Shown here piece after piece: positions 44,904 through 54,800 of a stretch of 64,000 bases of DNA (within the stretch, counting starts at the first letter, position 1; every line of letters begins with the position of its first letter). Origin of the DNA: CAVREM01 sp963728825. GTDB taxonomy: Bacteria; Acidobacteriota; Vicinamibacteria; Vicinamibacterales; CAVVIG01. Made by a program: the position numbers and the translations under genes. The notes below the pieces were generated by a model. It saw only the letters and a list, made by a program, of their open reading frames with translations, did no database searches and was not told the origin of the DNA. The DNA lies in contig CAVSLA010000005.1 in NCBI GenBank assembly GCA_963728825.1, positions 638,883-702,882 on the forward strand. Direction: 5' to 3'.

Positions 44904-45755
44904 TCACTGTCCCGCTGCGACGTTCACCTTGACGTAGCCGTTGGTCCAGCAGCAGTAGAAGCCGCCGGCCATGACCGCCCCCTGCGCGCCGGACGAGTCC
45001 CACGCGAGCACGCGCAGCGTGTACTCACCCGGTTCGCTGAACGAGGCCGTCGTCGTGGCGTGGCCTGTCGCGTCCGGCCTGGGCGCCGCCTCGGCAAAGG
45101 TTACTCTGCCAGGGCCTCGATATTTCGACCAGTTGAATCCGAACGCAGGGCCCGAGCGACCCTCTGCCTCACGCTTGCGCACGTTGTCGTCGCTTCCCCA
45201 CACGGTGAGGGTCGCGGAATTCGGAAGAGTGACCTTCAGCGTCGCCGCCAGTCCGGCATGGCCCTGCCCCGACTGGCCAGACGAAGCGAACCGGATGAGC
45301 GGCGGGGTGTTGCCGCTGGTCACTTCCTTCATCGCGTCGATTTCCCACTCCGGGCGCAGGTGGCCCGGGATCGAGTTGGTCTGGCCATGCGCTGTGATCG
45401 TCCACGTCAGCGTCTGCTGCGGCTTGAAGTCCTTCGGCACAGTGACGGTGAACACGCCAGTCTGACGCCGCGTCAGAAAATGTGTCGGCTGCCCCTGGTC
45501 GGGCACGCCCGGCTCGATCCGGTTGTTGGCTCCAATCGGGATGTCGAGCGTTTCCTGGTAGTTCCGGTTGAAGTACCCGAACGAGAGGCTGTAGGTGCCG
45601 TCGGGATTGCGGTACCACCCTTCGAAGGACGGCGTCACTCCCTGGCCGACTGCATGTGGAATCGGCGCCGGCTGGATGACTTGTGACCGCGTTTCCGGCG
45701 CAGCGACGGCAGCGCCAATCCCCAGCATCACGAGCCAGCCCGGGGTCATCCGCAT
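44904..45755 (-). CDS. Secreted hypothetical protein, partner of the copper monooxygenase
   Basis: A 283-residue exported protein; ATG 45755 is used because AAGGT lies 7 nt upstream, with ATG 45761 as alternative. Signal peptide MRMTPGWLVMLGIGAAVAAPETRS, then beta-rich sequence: PSFEGWYRNPDGTYSLSFGYFNRNYQETLDIPIGANN, GVFTVTVPKDFKPQQTLTWTITAHGQ, and a C-terminal FSEPGEYTLRVLAWD strand typical of Ig-like domains. It ends with a Cys pair in GFYCCWTNGYVKV. The family is widespread in Acidobacteriota next to c-type cytochrome/monooxygenase genes (from memory). It probably assists or is co-secreted with the enzyme encoded 10 nt downstream. No function is assigned. Confidence 0.72.
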   Translation of the reverse strand: MRMTPGWLVMLGIGAAVAAPETRSQVIQPAPIPHAVGQGVTPSFEGWYRNPDGTYSLSFGYFNRNYQETLDIPIGANNRIEPGVPDQGQPTHFLTRRQTGVFTVTVPKDFKPQQTLTWTITAHGQTNSIPGHLRPEWEIDAMKEVTSGNTPPLIRFASSGQSGQGHAGLAATLKVTLPNSATLTVWGSDDNVRKREAEGRSGPAFGFNWSKYRGPGRVTFAEAAPRPDATGHATTTASFSEPGEYTLRVLAWDSSGAQGAVMAGGFYCCWTNGYVKVNVAAGQ

Positions 45756-45852
45756 GCTCATACCTTAACCCAAGGCGATGAAGACTGACAGCCGGCTGAC
45801 GTCCTGGTCACTCAACCTGTCCGGCCGCAGGTAACGGCACGGAAGGGTGGCG

Positions 45853-45858
45853 TAGAAT
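45853..45858 (+). promoter_or_regulatory. -10 box TAGAAT placed for leaderless transcription
   Basis: TAGAAT lies 7 nt before the GTG start (45866) of the PQQ-propeller gene, which has no Shine-Dalgarno. Transcription would start at or next to the GTG. Confidence 0.55.
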
Positions 45859-45865
45859 CCCATCG

Positions 45866-47222
45866 GTGCCGAACCGCCTCGTCGGAACGATTGTCCTCTC
45901 GTGCCTCTCGGCTGTGCCGGTGGTCGCCGAGAACTGGCCGCAGTTCCGCGGGACGCAGGCGGGCCTTGCCGCGGACCATCCCTCGCTGCCCTGCCAGCTG
46001 GAGTCGGACACAGAACGTCGTGTGGAAAGTCGACGTGCCTGGACGATCGTGGAGCTCGCCGGTCGTCTGGGGCGACCACGTCTTCGTGACGAGTGTCGTC
46101 AACGTCAACGCTCCCGTCCAGGCGCTGAAGCCGGTTCCCGAATACCGGGGTCGCTCATGGGACGGCCCGCTGGACCAGACGAGCATCGCCACGACGTCGG
46201 ACGTTCACCGTTGGGTGCTCTACGACATCGACTTCAGCAGCGGGCGCATTCGCTGGGAGCGCGTCCTGCACACGGCCGTTCCGTCTCAGCCCGTCCACCA
46301 GAAGAACACCTACTTCTCCGAAACGCCGGTCACCGACGGCGAGCGCGTCTACGTGTATTCGGGCAGCATCGGACTGTTTGCCTTCGACATGTCGGGTCGG
46401 CCGGTCTGGTCGAAGCCGATGCCCACGGTGAAGTCACGCATGGGCTGGGGCACCGCCGCGTCTCCCGCGTTGCACAACGGCCGCCTCTACATCGTGAACG
46501 ACAACGAGGAGCAATCGTATCTGGCGGCCTACGAGGCCCGCAGCGGTCGCGAGTTGTGGCGCGTCAATCGCGACGAGCGCACCAACTGGAGCACGCCGCT
46601 CATCTGGGAAAACGAGCTCCGCACCGAGATTGTCACCACCGGCACGGGTCGCGTGCGGTCCTACGACCTGAACGGTCGTCCGTTGTGGGACATCGTCAGG
46701 ATGTCGGTGCTGACGGTGCCGTCACCCCTTGCCCGTCACGGGTTGCTGTTCGTCAGCGCCGGCTACATCCAGGATCCGCACAGGCCGGTCTACGCCGTCC
46801 GTCCCGGTGCGGCCGGCGACATCTCGCTTCAGGCTGGGGAAAGTCACAACCAGTTCATTGCGTGGAGCAACACGCAAATCAGCTCGTATCAGCCGTCACC
46901 GATCGTGGTCGGCGACTACTACTACACGCTGCTGGATCGCGGGTTCCTCACCTGCCACGACGCGAGGACCGGCAGAGAGATCTACGGACGTCAGCGCATT
47001 TCGGCCGAGTCGAGCGGATTCAGCGCGTCACCCTGGAGCTACAACGGCCGGATTTTTGCGCTGAGCGAGGACGGGGACACCTTTGTCATCCAGGCCGGAC
47101 CCGAGTTCAAGATTCTCGGCAAAAACTCGCTCGACGAGATGTCCATGGCGACACCCGCCGTCGCAAACGGCAGCCTGATCATTCGTACCGCGAACACGCT
47201 GTATCGCTTCATGGAGCGCTAG
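45866..47222 (+). pseudogene. Secreted PQQ-like beta-propeller (BamB-type), one-base frameshift near 45990
   Basis: The span is 452 codons plus one base. The 5' frame (GTG 45866) gives the signal peptide PNRLVGTIVLSCLSAVPVVA and the family hallmark ENWPQFRGTQAGLAADHPSLP. The next frame resumes at SWSRTQNVVWKVDVPGRSWSSPVVWGDHVFVTS and continues through seven or so blades (GIGLFAFDMSGRPVWSK, YLAAYEARSGRELWRVN, VRSYDLNGRPLWD, GRIFALSEDGDTFVI) to the TAG at 47222. Removing one C of CCC (45989-45991) reads SLPASWSRTQN, one 451-residue protein. WPQFRG proteins of this kind are frequent in Acidobacteriota and Planctomycetota; their role is unknown, and they are not true BamB in the BAM complex. Confidence 0.83.
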
Positions 47223-47238
47223 CCGCCAACTCCAGCGC

Positions 47239-48798
47239 TCACTTCGGTTGCAGGGCCGTCCGTTCGGCCTTCGCAAACTCGCCGACCAGAAACGCGTAGA
47301 AACGCGCCGCCCGTTCGAGGCCGGGCGTCGAGATGCTGTCGAGCGTGTCGCCGCTGGTGTGATACATCGGGCCGGCATGAATCGCCTGGACCCGCGGGAC
47401 GCCGAGCGGCGCGTAGCCGCCCAGATCGCCGGCCGTCGAACTCGAGAACTGCGGACGCAGGGCGAATCCATAGCGCTGCATGCCGCGTCTCGCCATGTCG
47501 GCGATGGCCGGCGCTTCGTTCGAGATTCCAAAACCCATCGACTGTTCTGTGGCTTCGACGCGGAAAGGATCGTTGCTGAAGGACAGCTGCGCGATGTGCT
47601 CGAGATTCAGCACGAGCACCGCCTTCTTCACCAGCTCCGGATTCATCGTCACAAGATTGCCGGGCCCGTTCATGCCGCCGCCGTGATGGCCGCCGCTGGC
47701 CACGAACAGCAGGGTCCGCTCGGGCGGCGGCGCCTTCGCGAAGTGACGGGCCAGCGCGATCAGCACCGCCAGACCATCGGCGTTGTCTCCGGCGGCGTCG
47801 AACCACCCGTCGGCGTGCGCGTTGACGATGACGTTCTCGTCATCTCGCCGTCCCGGGACGATGCCGATGGTGTTGTGCCCCTGCAGGCCCTGCCGCATTT
47901 CGGTCTCGAGATTGATGGCGACGCGCAGATCGCCGGCGGCACCTGCGGCACTCGCACGCTCCGCCACGGTCTTCACGAAACGCCCGTCGTCGGTCCCGAG
48001 ATTGAAGCAGGGCACGCCGCAGTTGCTGAAATCCCTGACGTGCATGTTGCCGGCCTGCTCGACGACGTTGAGCACCGCCAGCGCGCCCCGCTTCGCGAGT
48101 TCGCGGGCGCGCTCAGTCGTTCTGGTGCGCTCGGAGAATGCGCCTGCTTGTGGGTGGAGCGTCTGGACAGCGACCTTGCCTTTAACGTCCACATCGGGCA
48201 ACGCCGCATCGGTGGTGGCACCGACGAAGACCAGCGGACCGCTGATCGGGCCACTGGGCAGCTGCGAGCCGCTGGTGGGAAATGCCGACTCGAGCACGAC
48301 GTCGCGGCTGCCAGGCCCGGCCTTTGCCGTCGCGACCAGCTTCACCTCCCACGACTTCGGGTACCAGGTCGCCTGCGTGGCGTTATAGGTTTGCATCTGG
48401 GGGTCGCGCAGTCCGGCAGTCTTGAACTGCTGCAGCACCCACGCGTGCGTCTCGTCAGCCGCACGGAATCCGGTAATCCGACCCCAGGCCTTCTCGCCTC
48501 GCGCGCGGTCGGCGCGCGAAAAGCCGACGATCGCTTCGAGGTGTTTTCGCACCGCGGCGCCGGTCAGCTCGGCATGGCGTTCTTCGCCGGATGGCACGAC
48601 GGCGGCAACGGGCTTGACCGTTGACACATCGAGGATGGGGCGATGCGGATCGCCCAGGCCGGCCGGAAGACGGACGCCAAACCATGGAGCCGACGGCGTC
48701 TGCACGCCGGACGATCGTTCGGCGGCGCTCTGCTGCGCGAGCACGGTGGCCGCTGTCAGCACGCTGAGGCCGAGCAAGACAAGCAATGGATGACGCAT
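47239..48798 (-). CDS. Secreted M28-family peptidase with PA domain and altered active site
   Basis: A 519-residue exported protein (signal peptide MRHPLLVLLGLSVLTAATVLA). About 200-290 is a PA-type insert (GPLVFVGATTDAALPDVDVKGKVAVQTL). The M28 core reads VIVNAHADGWFDAAGDNADGLAVLIALARHF (H-x-D and bridging D), then LLFVASGGHHGGGMNGPG where the usual catalytic and ligand pair EE is HH, NLEHIAQ (E/D ligand) and YHTSGDTLDSI (final His). With four of five metal ligands intact but the general-base Glu replaced, it may be a non-standard or inactive hydrolase. The start at 48798 has no Shine-Dalgarno but a TACAAT -10 is 9 nt upstream. Confidence 0.85.
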   Translation of the reverse strand: MRHPLLVLLGLSVLTAATVLAQQSAAERSSGVQTPSAPWFGVRLPAGLGDPHRPILDVSTVKPVAAVVPSGEERHAELTGAAVRKHLEAIVGFSRADRARGEKAWGRITGFRAADETHAWVLQQFKTAGLRDPQMQTYNATQATWYPKSWEVKLVATAKAGPGSRDVVLESAFPTSGSQLPSGPISGPLVFVGATTDAALPDVDVKGKVAVQTLHPQAGAFSERTRTTERARELAKRGALAVLNVVEQAGNMHVRDFSNCGVPCFNLGTDDGRFVKTVAERASAAGAAGDLRVAINLETEMRQGLQGHNTIGIVPGRRDDENVIVNAHADGWFDAAGDNADGLAVLIALARHFAKAPPPERTLLFVASGGHHGGGMNGPGNLVTMNPELVKKAVLVLNLEHIAQLSFSNDPFRVEATEQSMGFGISNEAPAIADMARRGMQRYGFALRPQFSSSTAGDLGGYAPLGVPRVQAIHAGPMYHTSGDTLDSISTPGLERAARFYAFLVGEFAKAERTALQPK

Positions 48799-48803
48799 AG
48801 GAT

Positions 48804-48827
48804 GCGGATTGTACTCGTATAATCCGC
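48804..48827. promoter_or_regulatory. Symmetric divergent promoter with overlapping -10 boxes in a dyad
   Basis: Inverted repeat GCGGATT (48804-48810) / AATCCGC (48821-48827). It contains TATAAT for the plus strand (48818-48823, 6 nt before ATG 48830) and TACAAT for the minus strand (48813-48808, 9 nt before ATG 48798). The two -10 boxes are 4 bp apart, so each -35 would lie over the other gene's start. No Shine-Dalgarno precedes either start. Confidence 0.75.
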
Positions 48828-48829
48828 GC

Positions 48830-50881
48830 ATGATGCCCTCATCCCGTGCCCTGCTCCGCACGTGTGCAGTGATTGGTTTCACAGTCCTGGCGGGCAGTCC
48901 GAGCGGGCCGCTCCACGGGGCACCCGGCGACACGACGGTGACGCCCGGCGAGTTCGTGGTCGAAAATCCGACGCTCATCAACCTCGGATTCGAGTGGCAC
49001 ATCGACGGCGACGCCAATCGGAATGCGCGCGTCGAGGTCTCGTTCAGGAAGCAGGGCGACACGGCCTGGCAAACAGGCATGCCGCTGGTGCGGCTTCATG
49101 GTGAACAGGTCTTCCAGCGGAACGTCTTCAATCTCGTGACGCCGAACATGTTTGCCGGAAGCATTCTGGATTTGGAGCCGGGCACTGCATACGAGGCACG
49201 TTTCGTCATGACGGATCCGGACGGCGTCACCGGAGCGGCTGCCAACGCGACCAGGATCGTGACCGTGCGGACGCGTCCCGAGCCGGTGCCGGCCGCGGGC
49301 GGCAAGACCTACCACGTTTACCCGACGAAGTGGCAGGGGCCGAAGATCGAACCGGCCTTCGAAGGCATCATGTGCGCCTACAACTACTACTGCGGCGCCG
49401 GCGATACCGCGCCCGGCGGTCGTCCCCGCGTGAAGCCGGGCGACACCATCCTGGTCCATGCCGGCACCTACGCGTATCACTACGAGTTCTACGCCAACCA
49501 GACCACCATCAACGCCACCACCACGTTCGAGGGCACGTACTACCTCACCGCTGACGGCACCCCTGACCGGCCGATCGTCATCAGGGCCGCCGGCGACGGC
49601 GAGGTGATCCTCGACGGCCGCGGCAATTTCAATCTGTTCAACGTCAAGGCCGCCGACTACAACTACTTCGAGGGAATTACCTTCAGGAACACCGACATCG
49701 CGATCTGGGCGGGCACGCAGTTCATCGCCGGCTCGAAAGGGCTCACCGTGAAGCGATGCCGCTTCGAGCAGGTGGGGATGGGGGTCTTCTCCAACTACTC
49801 CGGATCGAGCGACTTCTACATCGCCGACAGCGTGTTTCTCGGCAGAAACGATCCGAAGCATCTGACCGGCTGGAACGGCGCGTTCTGGCAGCAGTTCGAG
49901 AACGTCGAGGGCCAGGAGTTTCCGCCGGTGATGAAGTCCTATACGGCCGTGCGGTTGTATGGCCCCGGCCACGTCGTCGCCCACAACTACGTCGCCGACT
50001 TCCACGACGGCATCGACACCGAGATGTACGGCATGCCGGACGGATCGCATCCGATCGATGGACCCAACTACCCACCGCGTGAGTTCTGGGACCGCCGGCC
50101 GACCGCCATCGACATCTACAACAACTACATCACCAACGCGCACGACAACTCGATCGAGATGGATGGCAGCATGCACAACATCCGCGTCATGCGGAACATG
50201 CTGATCAACTCGGCGTCGCATCCGATGAGCACGCAGCCGTCGACCGGCGGGCCGGTCTACTTCATCCGGAACATCGCCTATCACGCGCCGGGAGGGTCGA
50301 CACGCTTGACGGCCGGATCGCCGGGAGTGTTCTTCTACAACAACACGATCGTGACCGAGACCAACGCCGGAGCATCGGCCAACGTGCACTGGCGGAACAA
50401 TCTGATGCTCGGTCAGAACGTCCAGCCGGCGATTTTCAGCGTCAACACCAACACCAACTACAGCTCGTCGGATTACAACGGCTTCCGTCCGAATGCCGGG
50501 GGCGAGTCGTTCCGATGGAATTCGCCGCCGGCGAACGTGCCGGCGATGTTCGCCGACGCCAACGGCCCGGCCAAGCTGGAGCAGCGCACGTTTTCGACAC
50601 TGGACGCCTACGTGCAGGCGACCAGGCAGGATCAACACAGCGTCCTGGTGGACTACGACGTCTTCATGAATGTGACGATGCTGGACGCGAAGGATCTGGC
50701 GACCGTGCAGCGTCTCTACAAGGCCGAAGATCTCGATTTCCGGCTCAAGCCGGGATCGGCGGCCGTCGATCGCGGCATCGCCCTGCCGAACGTCACCGAG
50801 GGTTTCACCGGCAAGGCTCCCGATCTCGGCGCCCTCGAGGTGGGCCGACCGGTGCCGGTCTACGGGCCGAGACCTCGCTAG
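48830..50881 (+). CDS. Secreted right-handed beta-helix protein (pectate-lyase-like fold)
   Basis: About 683 residues; ATG at 48830 (or 48833). Signal peptide to about residue 33, a fibronectin-like domain (about 40-155: PTLINLGFEWHIDGDANRNARVEVSFRK, ILDLEPGTAYEARFVMTDPDG), then a parallel beta-helix (about 160-560) with PGDTILVHAGTYAYHYEFY, GTPDRPIVIRAAGDGEVILDGRG, YNYFEGITFRNTDIAIWAG, KGLTVKRCRFEQVGMGVF, NNYITNAHDNSIEMDG and NIAYHAPGG. NN-rich ladder turns (IDIYNNYIT, FFYNNTIV) are typical. Such proteins bind or cleave polysaccharide; no catalytic residues can be assigned. The C-terminus AVDRGIALPNVTEGFTGKAPDLGALE is the usual end of these proteins. Its stop abuts the convergent CPBP gene. 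Confidence 0.85.
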   Translation: MMPSSRALLRTCAVIGFTVLAGSPSGPLHGAPGDTTVTPGEFVVENPTLINLGFEWHIDGDANRNARVEVSFRKQGDTAWQTGMPLVRLHGEQVFQRNVFNLVTPNMFAGSILDLEPGTAYEARFVMTDPDGVTGAAANATRIVTVRTRPEPVPAAGGKTYHVYPTKWQGPKIEPAFEGIMCAYNYYCGAGDTAPGGRPRVKPGDTILVHAGTYAYHYEFYANQTTINATTTFEGTYYLTADGTPDRPIVIRAAGDGEVILDGRGNFNLFNVKAADYNYFEGITFRNTDIAIWAGTQFIAGSKGLTVKRCRFEQVGMGVFSNYSGSSDFYIADSVFLGRNDPKHLTGWNGAFWQQFENVEGQEFPPVMKSYTAVRLYGPGHVVAHNYVADFHDGIDTEMYGMPDGSHPIDGPNYPPREFWDRRPTAIDIYNNYITNAHDNSIEMDGSMHNIRVMRNMLINSASHPMSTQPSTGGPVYFIRNIAYHAPGGSTRLTAGSPGVFFYNNTIVTETNAGASANVHWRNNLMLGQNVQPAIFSVNTNTNYSSSDYNGFRPNAGGESFRWNSPPANVPAMFADANGPAKLEQRTFSTLDAYVQATRQDQHSVLVDYDVFMNVTMLDAKDLATVQRLYKAEDLDFRLKPGSAAVDRGIALPNVTEGFTGKAPDLGALEVGRPVPVYGPRPR

Positions 50882-51714
50882 CCCATCGCGAGACGTCGCA
50901 ACGACCGGCACAGCCCGACGGTAGCGGCCCCAAGAACGATTACGCCGGCTGCTGCCACGAAGAAGGACGCATCCACACCGTTGTCGGTGACGAGTTGCGG
51001 CGGCGGCGTCGAGAGCTGCCACTCGGGCCGGCCCGTTGCCCATAGCCGCGTCAGCGACCAGATATCGCCGCCAGCGTGCAGTGCCAACGCGGGCAGGATC
51101 GAGTTGGTGGCCCAGGTGAGCCCGCCGTACACGGCCGCCACGGCGATGTAATAGGGCAACATCGAAATCACGGCGCCGGGATGGTTGGGGAAATGCAGGA
51201 GGCCGAACATCGCGCCGTTGACCAGGATGCCCATCGCCAGGCCGTAGCGTCGCTCGATTGGGCCTTGCATGTAGCCGCGGAAGCCCGCTTCCTCGGTCAC
51301 GCCGGCGACAATCGACGACATCGCCAGCAGCAGCAGCAACGTCAGCCTCGGCATGCCAGCCGGCGCCACGATGGGCGCGGCTTCCGGCAGCGTCATCAGG
51401 CGCGCCATGACCGCGACCAACGCCAGCAGCGCGGCGAAACCAACCAGGCCGGTCAGGATCGCCATGGTCCAGACATCCGGCGCCAGCGGATTGGCACGCA
51501 GGCTTGTCCGGCGCATGTCCGCGCTTCCGGGGGATCCGATGCGACCGCCAATGTAACGCCAGTACAGCAGCAGATAGACCGCCATCGGCGCGATCGCCCA
51601 CGGCACAACCGGAAGCAGGCGGAGATTGAGCGGCGCCAGGAACGCAACCCATGGCAAGTTGCCTGCCAGCAGGACGGCGACACCAGCGAGGATTGCCGAA
51701 GCGATCGTGGTCAT
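50878..51714 (-). CDS. CPBP-family intramembrane metalloprotease (Abi/CAAX-like)
   Basis: A 278-residue polytopic membrane protein. The three catalytic motifs are readable: VTEEAGFRGYMQGPIE (EExxxR, near residue 143), MFGLLHFPNHPG (FxxxH, near 170) and PALALHAGGDIWSLT (HxxxD/N, near 208). About eight hydrophobic helices surround them. Members cleave prenylated or other membrane substrates; some confer bacteriocin self-immunity, which cannot be tested here. The start overlaps the stop of a 34-codon ORF (ATGA), so it may be translationally coupled to it. The stop codon region is shared with the convergent beta-helix gene. Confidence 0.9.
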   Translation of the reverse strand: MTTIASAILAGVAVLLAGNLPWVAFLAPLNLRLLPVVPWAIAPMAVYLLLYWRYIGGRIGSPGSADMRRTSLRANPLAPDVWTMAILTGLVGFAALLALVAVMARLMTLPEAAPIVAPAGMPRLTLLLLLAMSSIVAGVTEEAGFRGYMQGPIERRYGLAMGILVNGAMFGLLHFPNHPGAVISMLPYYIAVAAVYGGLTWATNSILPALALHAGGDIWSLTRLWATGRPEWQLSTPPPQLVTDNGVDASFFVAAAGVIVLGAATVGLCRSLRRLAMG

Positions 51715-51815
51715 GCGCCGCCGAATAGCGATTGCACGTCGCGAGCAATCGTCGAGAGCTCGGCTACGACGTCAGCGAGCTTCAGCGTGGTGAAGTCCGT
51801 TGTCACTTCGGTCAT
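51711..51815 (-). CDS. Small ORF (34 aa) resembling a truncated DinB N-terminus
   Basis: ATG to TGA, 34 codons: MTEVTTDFTTLKLADVVAELS then TIARDVQSLFGGA. The segment AELSTIARDVQSLFGG resembles the first helix of acidobacterial DinB proteins (where it continues with LNWKP), and the frame stops right there. It overlaps the CPBP start by ATGA. It could be a small leader-type protein that couples CPBP translation, or the remnant of a dinB gene cut by a deletion. There is no Shine-Dalgarno. The resemblance is from memory. Confidence 0.4.
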   Translation of the reverse strand: MTEVTTDFTTLKLADVVAELSTIARDVQSLFGGA

Positions 51816-51890
51816 CAGGGAGATCGATACCGAAACAATAAACCCGCATCGGTTGAGCCGGAAATCTAACGCCAGAGGTTACGATCGCGC

Positions 51891-54800
51891 ATGACCTTTG
51901 CTACGAAAACGCCAGCTCATGGGTAGAGCCCGCGGCACTCCGGCGCCAACGACCATCGAACTGCTCGGAATTGAGCCGCTGGAGGAACATGCGCGCCGAC
52001 TGGCGGCGCTGTTCACGGTGTCGCCTCGACGCCGGAACAGCAGCGAGCATCTGAGGAGAGTTCGTCAGCACTCGCAGGCGCTTCGACAGGTCTACACGGC
52101 ATTGGCTGGCGACGCGGCCGAAGGCGAACCGGCGTCGCCCGCCGCTGAGTGGCTGCTCGACAACTTCCACATCATCGTGGCAGCCCTGCGCGACATTCAC
52201 CATGATCTGCCGTCCGGCTTCTTTCGCCGGCTCCCGTGGATCGCCGCCGACGAGTTCGCCGGTCTGCCACGCATCTATGCGATGGCGCTGGAACTGATTC
52301 GCTGCAGCGCGGGCCGCCTCGACCCCCAACGTCTGCACCGCTTCGTCACCGCCTTCCAATCGATCACGCCCTTGACGATCGGCGAGCTCTGGGCGTGGCC
52401 GTCGGCGTTGAAGCTCGCGCTCGTCGAACACGTGCGAACCCGGGCCGACGTGATGGCGACGAGCCGTGGCCATCGACTCGAGGCCGATCGCCTGGTGGGT
52501 GCGCTCTCCTCGTCGGGACGCGGCCGCCACCGCTGGCCGTCACAGGTCCACCCCGCATTCGTGATTCGGCTGCTGCAGCGCTCCCGTGAACACCAGGCCG
52601 CCGTGCCGCTTCGGCAACAGCTGGAAGCCGCGCTGACGGCGCGCGGGCAGACCATCGAGGACGCCATCCGCTCCGAGGCACGGCATCAGGCCGCCGAGCA
52701 AGCCTTCATGGCCAACCTGATCGGCAGCCTCCGTCTGGTCTCGACGTTCGACTGGAGCGAATTCTTCGAGAGCGTCAGCCTGGTCGAGCAGGTGCTGCAA
52801 CGCGATCCGGCGGCCGTCTATGGACGGATGGACTTCACGAGCCGCGATCGCTACCGGCATGCGGTTGAGGAACTGTCGGAGCCGACTGGCGACGGACAGG
52901 TGCGTGTGGCGCTGAACAGCGTCGAACGCGCCCGGCAGATCGCGGAGCGGACACCGGGTGCGCGCGAGGCGCACGTCGGCCACTATTTGATCGGCGCCGG
53001 GCGCCACCAGTTCGAACGCGGCATCGGCTGGCACCCGAGGGTCGCGGTCCGTCTCAGACGCGCGTTCTTCCGCTGGGCCACGCCAGGCTACCTCGGCACG
53101 ATTGGCCTGTTGACGACGGGGCTGATCGCCGCCGCCGTCGCCTACGCCGCCGCCCAAGGATGGCAGTGGCCGGCGCTGATCCTCGTCGTCCTCCTGACGC
53201 TGGTGCCGACCAGCGAACTGGTGATTCAGGTCGTCCAGCGGTTGATCGCCCGCTTCGTCCCGCCGCGCCGTCTGTCCCGGCTCGACCTCGCCCGCATTCC
53301 GGAATCGGCGCGCACGATGGTCATCATCCCGACGATTCTCGACAGTGTCGAGCGGGCACGGGAACTGGCGGCGCACGTCGAAGTACAGGCCCTCGGCAAC
53401 CTCGACCCGCACATCCACTTTGCCATCCTCAGTGATTTCCGGGACGCCGATGCGGAACGGCTGCCGCTCGACGCAGAGATTCTCGCCGCCGCCGCCGACG
53501 CGATCGGCGCGCTCAATGCGAAGCATGCCGACGGCGGACCAGACCGCTTCTTCCTGTTCCATCGGACGCGGCAGTGGAACGCGCAGGAAGGCCTCTGGAT
53601 GGGGTGGGAGCGCAAGCGCGGCAAGATCGAGGAGTTCAACCGGCTGCTGCGCGGGGCCACGGACACCAGCTTCGTGCTGACCGTCGGGGACGCGGCGATT
53701 CTGCCGCAGGTGCGTTACTGCATCACGCTCGACAGCGACACGCGCCTGCCGCGCGACGCCGCCAGGCACCTGATCGGCACCATCACGCATCCGCTGAACC
53801 AGCCTTCGTTCGATCCGGCGGTCGGGCGGGTGACGGAGGGCTACGGCATCCTCCAGCCTCGCGTCAGCGTCACCTTCACGAGCGCCGCCGGCTCACTGTT
53901 CGCGCGGCTCTACTCCGGCCACACCGGCGTCGACCCCTACACCACGGCCGTGTCCGACACCTACCAGGATCTGTTCGGCGAGGGCATCTTCACAGGGAAG
54001 GGTTTGTACGACGTCGACGCCTTCACCGCCGCGCTGGAGGACTCGGTCCCGGAAAACGCGTTGTTGTCACACGACCTGTTCGAAGGTCTGCATGCGCGCG
54101 CCGCGCTGGTCTCCGACATCGAGCTGGTCGACGACTACCCATCGAGTGTTCTCGCGCACGCGCGCCGTCAGCACCGCTGGATCCGCGGCGACTGGCAGAT
54201 CCTGCTGTGGCTGTTCCCGTTCGTGCCGACTCGCCATGGCATCAAGCGGAACTCGTTGCCGGCGATCTCACGGTGGAAGATCCTCGACAACCTGCGCCGC
54301 AGCCTCGTTCAGCCGATGCTGCTCGCGCTCCTCGTCGCGGCGTGGACGATTCTCCCGGGCGCCCACTGGGTCTGGACGACGCTGGTCCTGGGGGTGATGG
54401 CGTCACAGCTCCTGCCGCTGGCCGCCCAGATGCTGGTCGGGCCGCGCCGCGCGCAGTCGTTCCCCGTGTTCTGGCGGAATCTGCGGGCAGACACCGCCAT
54501 CGCGCTGGCGCAGGTCCTCCTCGGCGTGACGTTTCTCGCCTACCACGCCTGGGACACCGCTCATGCGATTGTGTTGACGCTGGTCCGGCTGACCATCACC
54601 AGGCGCCGCCTGCTGGAGTGGGAAACGGCCGCCGCGGCCGCCGCGCGGGCGGCCGGCATCGTCGGCGGGCGCGCGCTGCTGCGGTTCATCGCCGACATGA
54701 TGGCCAGTCCGATCATCGCCGCCGCCCTCACGTTGATCGTCTCGTTCACTCACCCGGACGCCCTGCCGTCGGCGCTGCCGTTTCTGCTGCTGTGGATCGC

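Noticed and set aside
43370..44932. Plus-strand frame (about 520 codons) opposite the copper monooxygenase gene
   Set aside because: No domain and full overlap with a gene bearing haem and copper ligand motifs.
48839..51748. Long open frame (about 969 codons) on the minus strand across the beta-helix and CPBP genes
   Set aside because: It is antisense to a gene with clear family features and a promoter; its protein is arginine/valine-rich with no domain. High GC content makes such antisense frames common here.
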